The translations under genes and the position numbers were made by a program. This document shows positions 1-8,685 of a DNA stretch of 64,000 bases, one piece after another. The stretch's first letter is position 1. Every line of letters begins with the position of its first letter. Origin of the DNA: Affinundibacterium fentianense (GTDB lineage: Bacteria > Pseudomonadota > Gammaproteobacteria > Burkholderiales > Burkholderiaceae_D); NCBI RefSeq assembly GCF_018139545.1, contig NZ_JAGSPJ010000002.1:310001-374000 (forward strand). The letters are read 5' to 3'. The notes under the pieces were generated by a model that saw only the letters and a list, made by a program, of their open reading frames with translations, made no database searches and was not told the origin of the DNA.

Positions 1-671
1 CACAAAGTAAATGCAATCCCCGCACTTACAAAAACTAAAAACATCGCGATACGTAAAGGTGCGCCAGACAAGAGTGGTACGTTCGCAATACCTTGCGCCA
101 ACGCCACACCAAACGGATTCATCCAAGATGTGCCAAATCCAATTTGGCTCGCAACGTAGGTAATCATCACACCAACTTCAGGTGGGTATCCAAGCCGTAA
201 AATCAGTGGCAATAACAAAGCTAGAAAAGCAATCGTTTCCTCCCCCATTCCGAATACGGCGCCACCGGCAGCAAAAGCAGCAAATAAGGTCCCCAGTAGC
301 AAACGTGGATGATTTCCTGTGATCACCATTAAACGTAGCAAGCCACGATCAACAGCTCCGGTCGCATTGATCACGCCAAATGCACCACCGACTAACAGAA
401 TAAATGCAATTACTCCAATCGCAGAGCCGCTTCTACTACCTGAGGTCATACCTTCAAAAGGCGCATTTAAAAAACCAATCTCTTTACCACTAGCAAACAT
501 GGAAATACTGATATTGTGTTCCGCAACTCGAAAAGACTGAAGCGAAATTGGCAAACCCTTTTCAAAGTATCCAGCGGATACCCATGGCACCACTATGGCA
601 ATCAACAAGGCTGCAAAGAGCAAGATGATTAGGGTATTCGGAACTTTAAATCTGCTACGCTGATCACTCAT
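1..671 (-). CDS. YfcC-family permease, C-terminal part outside the window
   Basis: The gene starts at the ATG at 671 and runs off the left edge, so only about the first 223 residues are visible. They show a short cytoplasmic N-terminus, a first membrane segment at about residues 12-32, and several later hydrophobic helices. The motif FGMGEETIAF, followed by a segment rich in L, and the later GTSWMNPFG resemble the YfcC / C4-dicarboxylate-uptake-C superfamily, whose members are inner-membrane carriers often linked to basic amino acids or peptides. It follows the TonB receptor gene on the same strand but is separated from it by a strong terminator, so it probably has its own promoter. In this neighbourhood it could import arginine, ornithine or the Asp-Arg dipeptide; this is inference from context. 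An AbgT- or NhaC-like assignment is the main alternative. Confidence 0.7.
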   Translation of the reverse strand, partial: MSDQRSRFKVPNTLIILLFAALLIAIVVPWVSAGYFEKGLPISLQSFRVAEHNISISMFASGKEIGFLNAPFEGMTSGSRSGSAIGVIAFILLVGGAFGVINATGAVDRGLLRLMVITGNHPRLLLGTLFAAFAAGGAVFGMGEETIAFLALLLPLILRLGYPPEVGVMITYVASQIGFGTSWMNPFGVALAQGIANVPLLSGAPLRIAMFLVFVSAGIAFTL

Positions 672-712
672 CGGGACCGGTCCTATGTTTAGTTATGATC
701 ATTTCCTCGTAT

Positions 713-735
713 AAAAAAACCCCACCTAGGTGGGG
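713..735 (-). terminator. Rho-independent terminator of the TonB receptor gene
   Basis: A perfect palindrome CCCCACCTAGGTGGGG at 720-735 is followed, reading on the minus strand, by seven T residues. It lies just downstream of the TonB-dependent receptor stop and upstream of the YfcC permease start. Confidence 0.85.
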
Positions 736-764
736 CGCTGAGGGGCTTTGGGGGGCGATTCAGC

Positions 765-3521
765 TTAATTGAATTTATACTGCAAATTCACAAAGATAGA
801 GCGTCCACGTGGATCACCGTAGGTTGGATCCCAAGTCACTTCGAAATAGCGAGATTGATTTGTAAATGGTGGTGCTTTATCCAAAATATTGATGACACCT
901 GCGCGCAACTTCAAGTTTTTAGTGAACGCATAACTGCCTGTCAAATCCCAAAGAGAATAGGCTTCAACATCACGATCATTCCAACCTGGGTCGGCTAAGC
1001 CTGGAATATTTTGATCACGATAACCGGCAAAATAGGTGTTCCCTAAGGTCAAGTTGAGTGGACCATGCGCCCAATCAAGATTGAGCTTATGACGCCATCT
1101 TTGTACGGCTTTGTCATCACGAAACACACCTAAACCATTTGTCAGTGGTGAATTTGGATCGGATTGGAATTTATACTCAGTCAAATACGTTGCGCCAATA
1201 TTTGCACTAAAGCGCCCAATCGAAGTCGCATCACCGCGCCAATTCAGCGCCAGATCAAACCCAGAAGTATTTAGCTTGCCACGATTTTCTTTTTTAAACT
1301 GCAAATAAGAAACGAAGCCGTCAGAATCGCGCACGACAATATTTGGATTATTGTAATAAACCGGATTATCAAAAACAGTTTGCTCGCCAATTTCCGAAAT
1401 AATATCCGTCTTACGAATCATCCAGTAATCAATACTTCCATTCCAATTTTGATTGGGTTCTAGCACCAAACCGAGTGAGAATTGCTTCGACTTTTCTGGT
1501 TTCAATAATGGATTAGCATAGCGATCCAAATCAAACTGTGCGATTTCACCGGAGACTGGATCTTTCACAAAGCTAGCGATTGTTCCCGATCGTACTGGCA
1601 AAAACATTTCAGAAATCGATGGTGCTCTGAAACCAGTACCAAATGAGGCACGTCCCAACATGGCTTTACTGGGTCGATAACTCAACGCAAACTTAGGATT
1701 CGTGGTGTCTAGATTTTGCGTGGTGACGCCCGATAGAGGATCCTTCACACCTTTATAATGGTCATAACGTACAGCGAATTGTCCTTCCCATTCTTTTGTG
1801 AACGGCGCATTGACCTCTGCATAAAAACCTGCAATATCACGTGAGTTCGACGAATCAGCAAGTAACTCATCAGAACTAGAACGATCACCCTGAACATCGT
1901 TTGTCTTTAGCGCTGGTGTTGAAGAAAACTCGGTTTTTTCACGGCGCATCTCTGCACCAAGCGCCAACATCACATCCCCACCTGCCATAGACATCAACGA
2001 ACGTGTCAACTTGCCGTCGAAACTGTCACTGGTTCCTTTCGCAATACGGGCTGCTCCAGAAATTTTGATCGAGTTCATGAATTTCTTGCCGGAGTCATCC
2101 GTCGGCGCAACGAAGGGGTTATAGAGGCCCTTCGCAATACCATCGAGTAGTTTTGAGCGAGAAACCCATCCGTCGATATCCAAATCGGTCGCTTCATTAA
2201 CGCTATGGTTATATGCCGTATCATATTCCCAACTTCCCAAGCGTCCGTTTGCACCCAATACAAGACGCGAGCTTTCGCTCGTGACTTCTGTAGTGCGGCG
2301 ACCGGCGTCGGTTAAACGAAAGCGGAAATTGACTGGCGTTGTAATACCTGTTTTTGTCTGCAAATCCTTCGGCAAGTAAATTCCCGTGGTCGTTCCATTA
2401 ATACTTCCAGAAGTAGCAGGTGATGCGGCATATGCAGTGACGGCTTTCGACTGTAAAGCCTCAAAGAAAACTTGGTGTTCATCAGAAACTAAGAATGTCG
2501 CCCGCCCGATGAAACTTTGCTTCTCAGACTTTGGATAGACCTCCGAATCGCCCATATAGTTGAATGAACATCCTTCTGTTCCGCCTGGTCCTAAAGGCCG
2601 AACGACATTTGGGCTACCATTCACGCATGACGCTTTACCTAGGCTCACACGGCGACCTGGTGAAGGTAACCATGTTCCACCTGGCCCCGATCCAAATAAA
2701 TACGAAGAACTATTTAATGTGGCTAGTTGAGCTGAAGTCAAATCCACATTCGCGGGAAAGGATGTGCTCGACAATTGCGGCGATAAACGGTCTGGCAAAC
2801 TATATTCCTGCATAAATTTGCGTTCCGAGCTGGCTAATCGTTCCATCCTTTGTACATCCAGCGCGCCGAACACATTGAATCGATCTTTGCCCAAATCACC
2901 AAAGCCGCCTGAAATCGATGCTGTCTTCTTACCACCGCCGCCTTCGCTGGTTTTTAATGCATAGACGTTGATATCGCCACCTTGATAATCTTTACGGGTA
3001 ATGAAGTTAATCACACCACCCATTGCATCAGTACCATAAATTGCCGATGCGCCGTCCTTCAAGACTTCGACTCGTTGAATCGCACCAGCAGGAATGCTGT
3101 TTAGGTCGACGCCTGAGTTATCACCAGGACTCGCAAAGTTTGCGAGCCGACGACCGTTCAGGAGAACTAAGGTACTAGACACACCGAGTCCACGCAGATT
3201 GGCGCCGTTAAAACCACGTTGCCCCCCCATCACATCACTAACACTTACACCATCTGTCAAGCCACCAACATTCGATGAAATTTTTTGCAATAATTCTGCC
3301 GCAGTTGTGACACCAGTTTTGTCGATATCTTCACGTTTAATGATTTCCACAGCCAACGCAGTTTCACCTTCAATACGTTTAATGCTGGAGCCTGTGACTT
3401 CGACACGCTGCAAAGTTTGCGCAGTGACATTCAAACTCAGGGCACTCAGTGCAAACAACACTGCATGAGTGCAACGGGAGCGGCGGAACACGATCGCCTT
3501 GGGCTTGCTAGCTTGTTTCAT
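765..3521 (-). CDS. TonB-dependent outer membrane receptor, candidate cyanophycin or peptide importer
   Basis: This 918-residue protein begins with a basic region and a hydrophobic stretch ending in NVTAQ, consistent with a signal peptide cleaved at about residue 34. The plug domain follows at about 35-170 (LQRVEVTGSSIKR, then VLLNGRRLANF and VEVLKDGASAIYGTDAMGG). The rest has the aromatic-rich strands of a 22-stranded barrel and ends in NLQYKFN, a typical terminal aromatic signature. Such receptors take up substrates too large for porins using energy from TonB-ExbBD. It is transcribed divergently from an exported cyanophycinase, and the shared 295 bp spacer holds ArgR-type operators, so uptake of cyanophycin fragments or beta-Asp-Arg peptides is a reasonable inference. 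The substrate cannot be read from sequence; siderophores are a fallback, although no iron-related genes are adjacent. Confidence 0.92.
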   Translation of the reverse strand: MKQASKPKAIVFRRSRCTHAVLFALSALSLNVTAQTLQRVEVTGSSIKRIEGETALAVEIIKREDIDKTGVTTAAELLQKISSNVGGLTDGVSVSDVMGGQRGFNGANLRGLGVSSTLVLLNGRRLANFASPGDNSGVDLNSIPAGAIQRVEVLKDGASAIYGTDAMGGVINFITRKDYQGGDINVYALKTSEGGGGKKTASISGGFGDLGKDRFNVFGALDVQRMERLASSERKFMQEYSLPDRLSPQLSSTSFPANVDLTSAQLATLNSSSYLFGSGPGGTWLPSPGRRVSLGKASCVNGSPNVVRPLGPGGTEGCSFNYMGDSEVYPKSEKQSFIGRATFLVSDEHQVFFEALQSKAVTAYAASPATSGSINGTTTGIYLPKDLQTKTGITTPVNFRFRLTDAGRRTTEVTSESSRLVLGANGRLGSWEYDTAYNHSVNEATDLDIDGWVSRSKLLDGIAKGLYNPFVAPTDDSGKKFMNSIKISGAARIAKGTSDSFDGKLTRSLMSMAGGDVMLALGAEMRREKTEFSSTPALKTNDVQGDRSSSDELLADSSNSRDIAGFYAEVNAPFTKEWEGQFAVRYDHYKGVKDPLSGVTTQNLDTTNPKFALSYRPSKAMLGRASFGTGFRAPSISEMFLPVRSGTIASFVKDPVSGEIAQFDLDRYANPLLKPEKSKQFSLGLVLEPNQNWNGSIDYWMIRKTDIISEIGEQTVFDNPVYYNNPNIVVRDSDGFVSYLQFKKENRGKLNTSGFDLALNWRGDATSIGRFSANIGATYLTEYKFQSDPNSPLTNGLGVFRDDKAVQRWRHKLNLDWAHGPLNLTLGNTYFAGYRDQNIPGLADPGWNDRDVEAYSLWDLTGSYAFTKNLKLRAGVINILDKAPPFTNQSRYFEVTWDPTYGDPRGRSIFVNLQYKFN

Positions 3522-3701
3522 GCGATAAATCCTTATAAAAGTTGGATCAAATTGAAATTAGCGGCATTCATTCTTAGTGTGAATGCTGGTATTACAGTAT
3601 GTATTCAAATCACTGCACCTTCTTGTTGGCGCTCCTGCATTAAATGGAACGCTTTGAGTGTATGCAGTGTTTGTTCAATTGGGCCGTCTGATCCGACTTG
3701 G

Positions 3702-3743
3702 CGTCGCGCCCTGTGAAACCCGTGTCGCATCCATGCAATGTTA
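3702..3743 (+). promoter_or_regulatory. Tandem ArgR-type operator facing the cyanophycinase gene
   Basis: Two half-sites lie head to tail with an exact 21 bp period: CGTCGC-N8-AA-N5 at 3702-3722 and TGTCGC-N8-AA-N5 at 3723-3743. This is the layout and consensus (TGTCGC-N8-AA-N5, direct repeat) reported for Pseudomonas aeruginosa ArgR. An ArgR of that AraC-type family is encoded downstream at 7675-8685. The operator ends 73 bp before the cyanophycinase start, a suitable place for activation. Binding is inferred. Confidence 0.65.
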
Positions 3744-3760
3744 TTTTGCTTACTTTGTTG

Positions 3761-3802
3761 CAAACTTCCGACAGAGCGACATGCATTTACCAATGTGCGC
3801 AA
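3761..3802 (-). promoter_or_regulatory. Second tandem ArgR-type operator, opposite orientation
   Basis: On the minus strand, TTGCGC-N8-AA-N5 (3802 to 3782) is followed directly by TGTCGC-N8-AA-N5 (3781 to 3761). One half-site matches the ArgR consensus exactly and the other 4 of 6 in its hexamer plus the AA. The orientation faces the TonB receptor gene, but the site lies about 240 bp from that start and close to the cyanophycinase start, so it may instead modulate the latter. Confidence 0.5.
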
Positions 3803-3816
3803 AGTGACGAGGAAGA

Positions 3817-5148
3817 ATGTCAGAAGAAACCAGATTGGTGGCACCATCCACTTCAACAAGTTCTCATGGAAAGGCAAGCATTTTGAAATCTCTTATCTTT
3901 TTTACGCTGCTCGCGACAGCAATGACGAGCATCAACGCGCATGCCGAAAAATCCTCAAACAAAACAGTATTCCAACCCATCGCGGGCATTGTCATACCCA
4001 TGGGTGGTGCTGTGAGAGGGGATAACGATGAGGTGCGTCAACGCGTTGTTGATCTCGCTGGCGGTAAAGGCGCAAAATTTGTCGTGATCCCCACTTCCTC
4101 AGGTAATCCCGTTGCATCAGGAGAAAATGCCGCACACGAACTCCGACGTCGTGGCGCACAAGTTGAAATATTAAAGATTGCTCCGCAGTGGCCCGGGGAG
4201 AATCTAGAGTCCGCGAAGCGTGCGGCCGCTGATCCGGAAAATGTTGCGAAAATCCAAGCTGCCAATGGCGTGTATTTTACTGGGGGTGCGCAAGAACGCT
4301 ATGCTGATGTACTCAACCCCAAAGGCGTTGCCTCACCTGTTCTGCAAGCTGTAAGAGAGTTACAAGCACGTGGTGGGGTAATTGCTGGCACAAGCGCTGG
4401 TGCTGCAATCATGAGTCATGTCATGTTTCGTGACGCACTCAATCCGCTTTTGGTAATGAAAGGTCTGCTCAGAGAAGGCAAAGAAATCGAACGAGGACTG
4501 GGTTTCGCTGGAGAGGAAATTTTTATCGATCAGCACTTTCTGAAACGGGGCAGAATCGGCCGTCTACTCTCTGCGATGCTCGCCAAAGGTTATAAAATTG
4601 GATTGGGTATCGACGAAAATACTGCGGCCGTAATTCGAGGTGCCGATGTTGAAATCGTCGGCGCGACTGGCGCGCTCTTGATCGATCTACGTAATGCAAC
4701 AATACACGCTGGACCGGTCAACGTCAGCAATATTCGTATTTCTTATTTAGACAATGGCGACCATTATGATTTGGAAAAAGGACAGGCACGTGTATTTCAA
4801 GAGAAACTCGGCAAAGGTGAGCTTAAGTTTAGACAACCTGACTTTATTCCGGAATTAGAAAACCCACGTCGTGATTTCCCCGATATTTTAGGTGAAAATG
4901 CAATTCAACGAGCCTTATCACAATTGGTCGATGGAAATCGTGAGTATGTCACCGGTTTCGCCTTCAGCGTTCTCACTGCCAAAGACGATCCCGCACCAAA
5001 TCTAGGGTTTGAATTCGTATTGCGTCGAGACGAACACACTCGAGCCTGGGAAAGCACGGGAATCGATGGGAAAGACTATTCTGTGTTTGATGCAAGACTT
5101 GACGTCCGCCCAATCCGGATGACCGTCCCACTCTTTAAGCCTTGGTAA
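3817..5148 (+). CDS. Exported cyanophycinase (peptidase family S51)
   Basis: Cyanophycinase cleaves the poly-Asp backbone of cyanophycin to release beta-Asp-Arg dipeptides. The 443-residue product has the S51 catalytic set: nucleophile Ser193 in GTSAGA, His240 in IDQHFL and Glu267 in GIDENTA. The His-to-Glu spacing of 27 equals that of Synechocystis CphB as I recall it. The upstream GGAQ motif in YFTGGAQ also fits. A hydrophobic segment at about residues 22-39 after lysines and ending AHA at 41-43 looks like a signal peptide, as in extracellular CphE-type enzymes; the n-region is long, so the true start could be later. GAGG lies just before the chosen ATG. About 110 residues follow the core domain and may form an extra C-terminal domain. 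It is the first gene of a plus-strand operon with the M20 and CphZ genes. Confidence 0.92.
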   Translation: MSEETRLVAPSTSTSSHGKASILKSLIFFTLLATAMTSINAHAEKSSNKTVFQPIAGIVIPMGGAVRGDNDEVRQRVVDLAGGKGAKFVVIPTSSGNPVASGENAAHELRRRGAQVEILKIAPQWPGENLESAKRAAADPENVAKIQAANGVYFTGGAQERYADVLNPKGVASPVLQAVRELQARGGVIAGTSAGAAIMSHVMFRDALNPLLVMKGLLREGKEIERGLGFAGEEIFIDQHFLKRGRIGRLLSAMLAKGYKIGLGIDENTAAVIRGADVEIVGATGALLIDLRNATIHAGPVNVSNIRISYLDNGDHYDLEKGQARVFQEKLGKGELKFRQPDFIPELENPRRDFPDILGENAIQRALSQLVDGNREYVTGFAFSVLTAKDDPAPNLGFEFVLRRDEHTRAWESTGIDGKDYSVFDARLDVRPIRMTVPLFKPW

Positions 5149-6485
5149 TGATTATGCGAAACATTTTCGATCGAGGACTACTCATTTTCTGCGTTGGCGT
5201 TTGCACATTCAGCGCAGAAGTACCTGCCCAACAGGCGTCATTTGACCATGCAAAGCTAGATGCATCGGCCGCACAAACTTTGCCTGATGTCGTGAAGTGG
5301 CGGCGCGATTTACATGCCCATCCAGAATTGGCTTTTCAAGAACAACGTACCTCAGATTTCGTGGCAAGAGAATTACGTGGCATGGGATATGAAGTTCAGC
5401 GCGGGATTGCGGGAACCGGTGTTGTGGGAATTCTTAACAGTGGACGACCCGGTCCAGTCGTTGCCTTGCGTGCAGATATGGACGGCTTACCAGTGCTTGA
5501 ACAAACTGGGCTTTCCTTCGCATCCAAACAACGTATCAAACAACAGGCCAAAAATGGACAGATCGATCTTCCTCTAATGCATGCCTGTGGTCATGATATG
5601 CATGTAGCGATGTTACTCGGTGCAGCGAGGGTTCTCGCTGAGGTGCGAGGACAACTTTCAGGATCGGTGAAATTGGTGTTTCAGCCAGCCGAGGAAGGTG
5701 TCGCAAACGAGCCAAATGGCGCAGAAAGAATGGTGAAGGCGGGTGTGCTTGAGAATCCGAAAGTTGATGCGATGTTTGGTTTACACGTGGGGATCACACC
5801 GCAAGCGACAGGAACAATTTCGCTCAAATCAAGAGGGCTGATGGCGTCAAGCGATACTTTTGATATTTTGGTTAAAGGACGTCAAACCCACGGAGCCTTG
5901 CCATGGAATGGTGTCGACCCTATTGTAATCGCAGCGCAAATCGTTTCGGGCTTACAAACAATCGTCAGCAGGCAAACGAACTTAAGTTTAGCGCCAGCCG
6001 TGATAACCGTTGGCACAATACAAGGTGGACAGCGAGCAAACATTATTCCAAGTGAAGTGCATATGAGCGGCACCATTCGCAGTTTTGAACCTAATATGCG
6101 CAAACAAATTCTCACACAAGTGCAACGTACAGCCGAGCATCTGGCTTCCGCTTCCGGCGCTATTGCTGAGATCCAATTTGATGCGGGTTATCCGGTTACT
6201 TGGAATGATCCTGCGCTTACTGAGAAAATGTTACCTAGCTTGCGACGTGTAGTAGGAAGTGCCTTACTCACTGATATTCCAGTAACGACAACGTCAGAAG
6301 ACTTCTCCTATTTCGGGCAGCAAGTCCCCAGTCTACTTTTTTTTCTGGGTGTCAAACCACCAGCCACTGCAGACGCAGACTGGGCGCCAAACCACTCGCC
6401 TCAATTCAACCCTGATGAAGACGCCCTCCTTACTGGCGTCCGCGCACTTGCTAGCCTCGCAGTCGATTTTTTGACTCGAAACTGA
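5148..6485 (+). CDS. Exported M20 amidohydrolase (hippurate hydrolase-like)
   Basis: The start is taken as the ATG at 5148 that overlaps the cyanophycinase stop (TAATG); an in-frame ATG at 5154 is an alternative. The product of about 445 residues has a hydrophobic N-terminal segment ending EVPAQQ, so it is probably exported. Metal-binding motifs of the M20D group are present: ADMDGLP, MHACGHDMH with Cys147 and His149, FQPAEEG, and a late NHSPQFN. The central dimerisation domain is also visible (SDTFDILVKGRQTHGALPW). The family hydrolyses N-acyl amino acids and amino acid conjugates in a metal-dependent way. Lying between cyanophycinase and CphZ, it may act on cyanophycin-derived or N-acylated peptides in the periplasm. 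Its substrate is unknown and this role is inferred only from the operon. Confidence 0.88.
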   Translation: MIMRNIFDRGLLIFCVGVCTFSAEVPAQQASFDHAKLDASAAQTLPDVVKWRRDLHAHPELAFQEQRTSDFVARELRGMGYEVQRGIAGTGVVGILNSGRPGPVVALRADMDGLPVLEQTGLSFASKQRIKQQAKNGQIDLPLMHACGHDMHVAMLLGAARVLAEVRGQLSGSVKLVFQPAEEGVANEPNGAERMVKAGVLENPKVDAMFGLHVGITPQATGTISLKSRGLMASSDTFDILVKGRQTHGALPWNGVDPIVIAAQIVSGLQTIVSRQTNLSLAPAVITVGTIQGGQRANIIPSEVHMSGTIRSFEPNMRKQILTQVQRTAEHLASASGAIAEIQFDAGYPVTWNDPALTEKMLPSLRRVVGSALLTDIPVTTTSEDFSYFGQQVPSLLFFLGVKPPATADADWAPNHSPQFNPDEDALLTGVRALASLAVDFLTRN

Positions 6486-6493
6486 AAGATCCC

Positions 6494-7612
6494 ATGGAAC
6501 AGACCACAATTACGCTCCCTTCTCCTTCGATCGGTACAACACGCTTTTTACCATTCATTCGGTTTGGCAAACCGGGAACAGGGCCCAAGGCATATATTCA
6601 AGCATCGTTACATGCAGACGAGCTCCCCGGCATGCTTGTTGCACATCATCTGCGAGAGCAACTTGCACACATTGAACAGCAAGGGCTTTTACTCGGCGAG
6701 GTGATTTTGGTACCCGCAGCCAATCCGATCGGCCTTGCACAAACCTTGCTAGGCAGTAGTCAAGGACGCTTTGATCTCCGTACTGGACAAAATTTTAATC
6801 GACTCTTTCATAATCTTTCAGAGATGGTTTTCTCAAGAGTGAAATCACAGCTCTGCGCTGACCCACTGATCAATCAGACACGAATCCGTGCAGCAATTCG
6901 TCAATGCTTGGCGGAACAAACAGTTCATGATGAATTGTCTGCTCAACGTTTGGCCTTAATGCGCCTTGCCGCAGATGCCGACGTCGTTATCGATCTCCAT
7001 TGCGACTGTGAATCAGTTTTACACATTTACACTGGCACACCTTTATGGGAACGCGCTGCGCCGCTTGCCGGCTTACTAGATGCAAAAGTCGCATTGCTTG
7101 AGACCAACTCCGGAGATGACCCTTTCGATGAAGCCTGTTCTCGGATATGGTGGGATCTTGCGAAACTGGTCGACAATCAATTCCCCATCCCTTTAGCATG
7201 TCTCGCGGTGACAGTTGAACTTCGTGGTTTCTCGGATGTGAATCACGTCATGGCTGAAGAGGATGCGACAGCGATCCTCGATTTCCTACGTTTGCAAGGG
7301 ATTATCGCAGGCCCATTATCGCGAGCCGTGCCACTTCCCTGTGATCCAACTCCGCTGGCTGGTTGCATTCCACTGACGGCGCCAACATCTGGACTTGTTG
7401 TCTATCTGCGAGAATTAGGGGAGACTGTAAAAGCTGGTGAACCACTCATAGATTTAATCGACCCAGTAAGCGGCCAAGTACGACAATTGCTAGCACCTGT
7501 GGATGGCATTTACTTTGCAAGAGAAAATCGACGCTACGTGCCACCAGGAACGCGTTTGAGCAAGGTCGCAGGAAAAGAGGCTTTGCGATATGGCTCATTA
7601 CTGTCCGCGTAG
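6494..7612 (+). CDS. cphZ: Zinc-dependent cyanophycin dipeptide hydrolase, AotO/CphZ-like
   Basis: The 372-residue protein belongs to the succinylglutamate desuccinylase/aspartoacylase fold. Zinc ligands are His40 and Glu43 in ASLHADE and His169 in IDLHCDCE; Glu242 in TVELRG is the probable general base. The C-terminal part (about 290-370) carries a biotinyl-lipoyl-like beta region (PTSGLVVYLRELGETVKAGEP), which AotO-type members also have. CphZ, including AotO from the Pseudomonas aot operon, is known to split beta-Asp-Arg to Asp and Arg. There is no signal peptide, so it should be cytoplasmic. It starts 8 bp after the M20 stop and is followed by an ArgR gene, as in aotJQMOP-argR. AstE or another aspartoacylase is the alternative, but the context favours CphZ. 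Confidence 0.82.
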   Translation: MEQTTITLPSPSIGTTRFLPFIRFGKPGTGPKAYIQASLHADELPGMLVAHHLREQLAHIEQQGLLLGEVILVPAANPIGLAQTLLGSSQGRFDLRTGQNFNRLFHNLSEMVFSRVKSQLCADPLINQTRIRAAIRQCLAEQTVHDELSAQRLALMRLAADADVVIDLHCDCESVLHIYTGTPLWERAAPLAGLLDAKVALLETNSGDDPFDEACSRIWWDLAKLVDNQFPIPLACLAVTVELRGFSDVNHVMAEEDATAILDFLRLQGIIAGPLSRAVPLPCDPTPLAGCIPLTAPTSGLVVYLRELGETVKAGEPLIDLIDPVSGQVRQLLAPVDGIYFARENRRYVPPGTRLSKVAGKEALRYGSLLSA

Positions 7613-7674
7613 ACCACATCTGCGGTTTAATGTCGTTGTAGGATGTAAAATCCAGCTGTTCAATAGAAAATACT

Positions 7675-8685
7675 ATGCCAACGCCCTTTCCTGTCTCGTT
7701 GATTTTGCTTCCCGGATTCTCGCTGTTCGCGCTCGGTGCAGTTCGCAGCGTTTTTACGGCTGCCAACGAGGTAAATGGCGAAGTTCTCTATAAAATCACG
7801 CAATATGCTGTGGAGGGTCCACAAGTTTTAGCGCAATGCGGCATCGCACTGACAGCCGTGCCTCTTGAACAACTCAATCTTCAGCAAAATGGGTTCTTAA
7901 TGATCATTGGAGATGAGCGGGTTGACGAGAGTATTACTGGAATAGTAAGCAAACGCCTTCAATCCCAATTTAATCAAATCTACAATGATAGTGGCTGGAT
8001 AATTGGTGCCTGCGGTGCGGGCTCACAAGTTCTCGCAGAATGTGGATTTCTAGAAGGCTACCGAGCTGCAATCCACTGGCAAATTCTGGCGGACGCCGTG
8101 AAACGCTATCCATCCACGATCTTCACGCCTAGTCTATTTGAGATCGACAGAAATCGCATTTCTGCTGGAGCAGGTGCTGCTGTTCTCGATCTCCTTTTGC
8201 ATTGGCTGGGATTACGACATGGCAGCACTTTTGCGGCGGAAGTCGCCGCAATTTTGGGAGTGGACCGACTGCGTAGTAGCGACGAGCGTCAGCCGGTACC
8301 GGCATCTGCTCAGCCCGCACTCGGATCGGCACGCTTGAAGGAAGCATTAGAATTGATGGCTGCCAATTTGGCAGAACCATTACAAGCTGAAGACATTGCA
8401 CAGTTAGTCGGCGTGTCCCGTAGGCAACTCGAGCGTCTGTTTCGACAGCACCTAGATACTTTTCCATCTCGATACTATCTAGAATTACGACTCAAACACG
8501 CGCGTCGCCAACTGAAACAAACAACGCAATCTATATTGCAAGTTGGTCTTGCTTGTGGCTTTACTTCCGGCCCTCATTTTTCTACAACTTACCGTAACTT
8601 TTTTGGTTACACTCCGCGCGAAGAACGCGCACGCCACACCATGCCGCAAATTCACACCAAGAACTCCGAAGAGGACATCCAATGA
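7675..8685 (+). CDS. argR: Arginine-responsive AraC-family regulator, Pseudomonas ArgR type
   Basis: The 336-residue protein has an N-terminal DJ-1/PfpI (GATase-1-like) domain at about 1-190, with IIGACGAGSQVLAECG in the nucleophile-elbow position. A C-terminal AraC HTH pair follows at about 225-320 (EDIAQLVGVSRRQLERLFRQ, then LACGFTSGPHFSTTYRNFFG). Pseudomonas ArgR has this architecture and length and controls arginine transport and the arginine succinyltransferase pathway. Two tandem operators of its known consensus lie at 3702-3802, before the operon. The gene starts 62 bp after cphZ with a weak ribosome site, and its TGA overlaps the astA start (ATGA), so the two are probably translationally coupled. 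It is unrelated to the E. coli hexameric ArgR. Confidence 0.88.
   Translation: MPTPFPVSLILLPGFSLFALGAVRSVFTAANEVNGEVLYKITQYAVEGPQVLAQCGIALTAVPLEQLNLQQNGFLMIIGDERVDESITGIVSKRLQSQFNQIYNDSGWIIGACGAGSQVLAECGFLEGYRAAIHWQILADAVKRYPSTIFTPSLFEIDRNRISAGAGAAVLDLLLHWLGLRHGSTFAAEVAAILGVDRLRSSDERQPVPASAQPALGSARLKEALELMAANLAEPLQAEDIAQLVGVSRRQLERLFRQHLDTFPSRYYLELRLKHARRQLKQTTQSILQVGLACGFTSGPHFSTTYRNFFGYTPREERARHTMPQIHTKNSEEDIQ

Noticed and set aside
3605-3877. 90-codon minus-strand frame in the receptor/cyanophycinase spacer
   Set aside because: It begins inside the cyanophycinase gene, has no family features and covers the regulatory spacer with the operators.
7612-7674. TGTCGT near the argR start as an ArgR autoregulation site
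   Set aside because: The AA is absent at the required distance and there is no second half-site.
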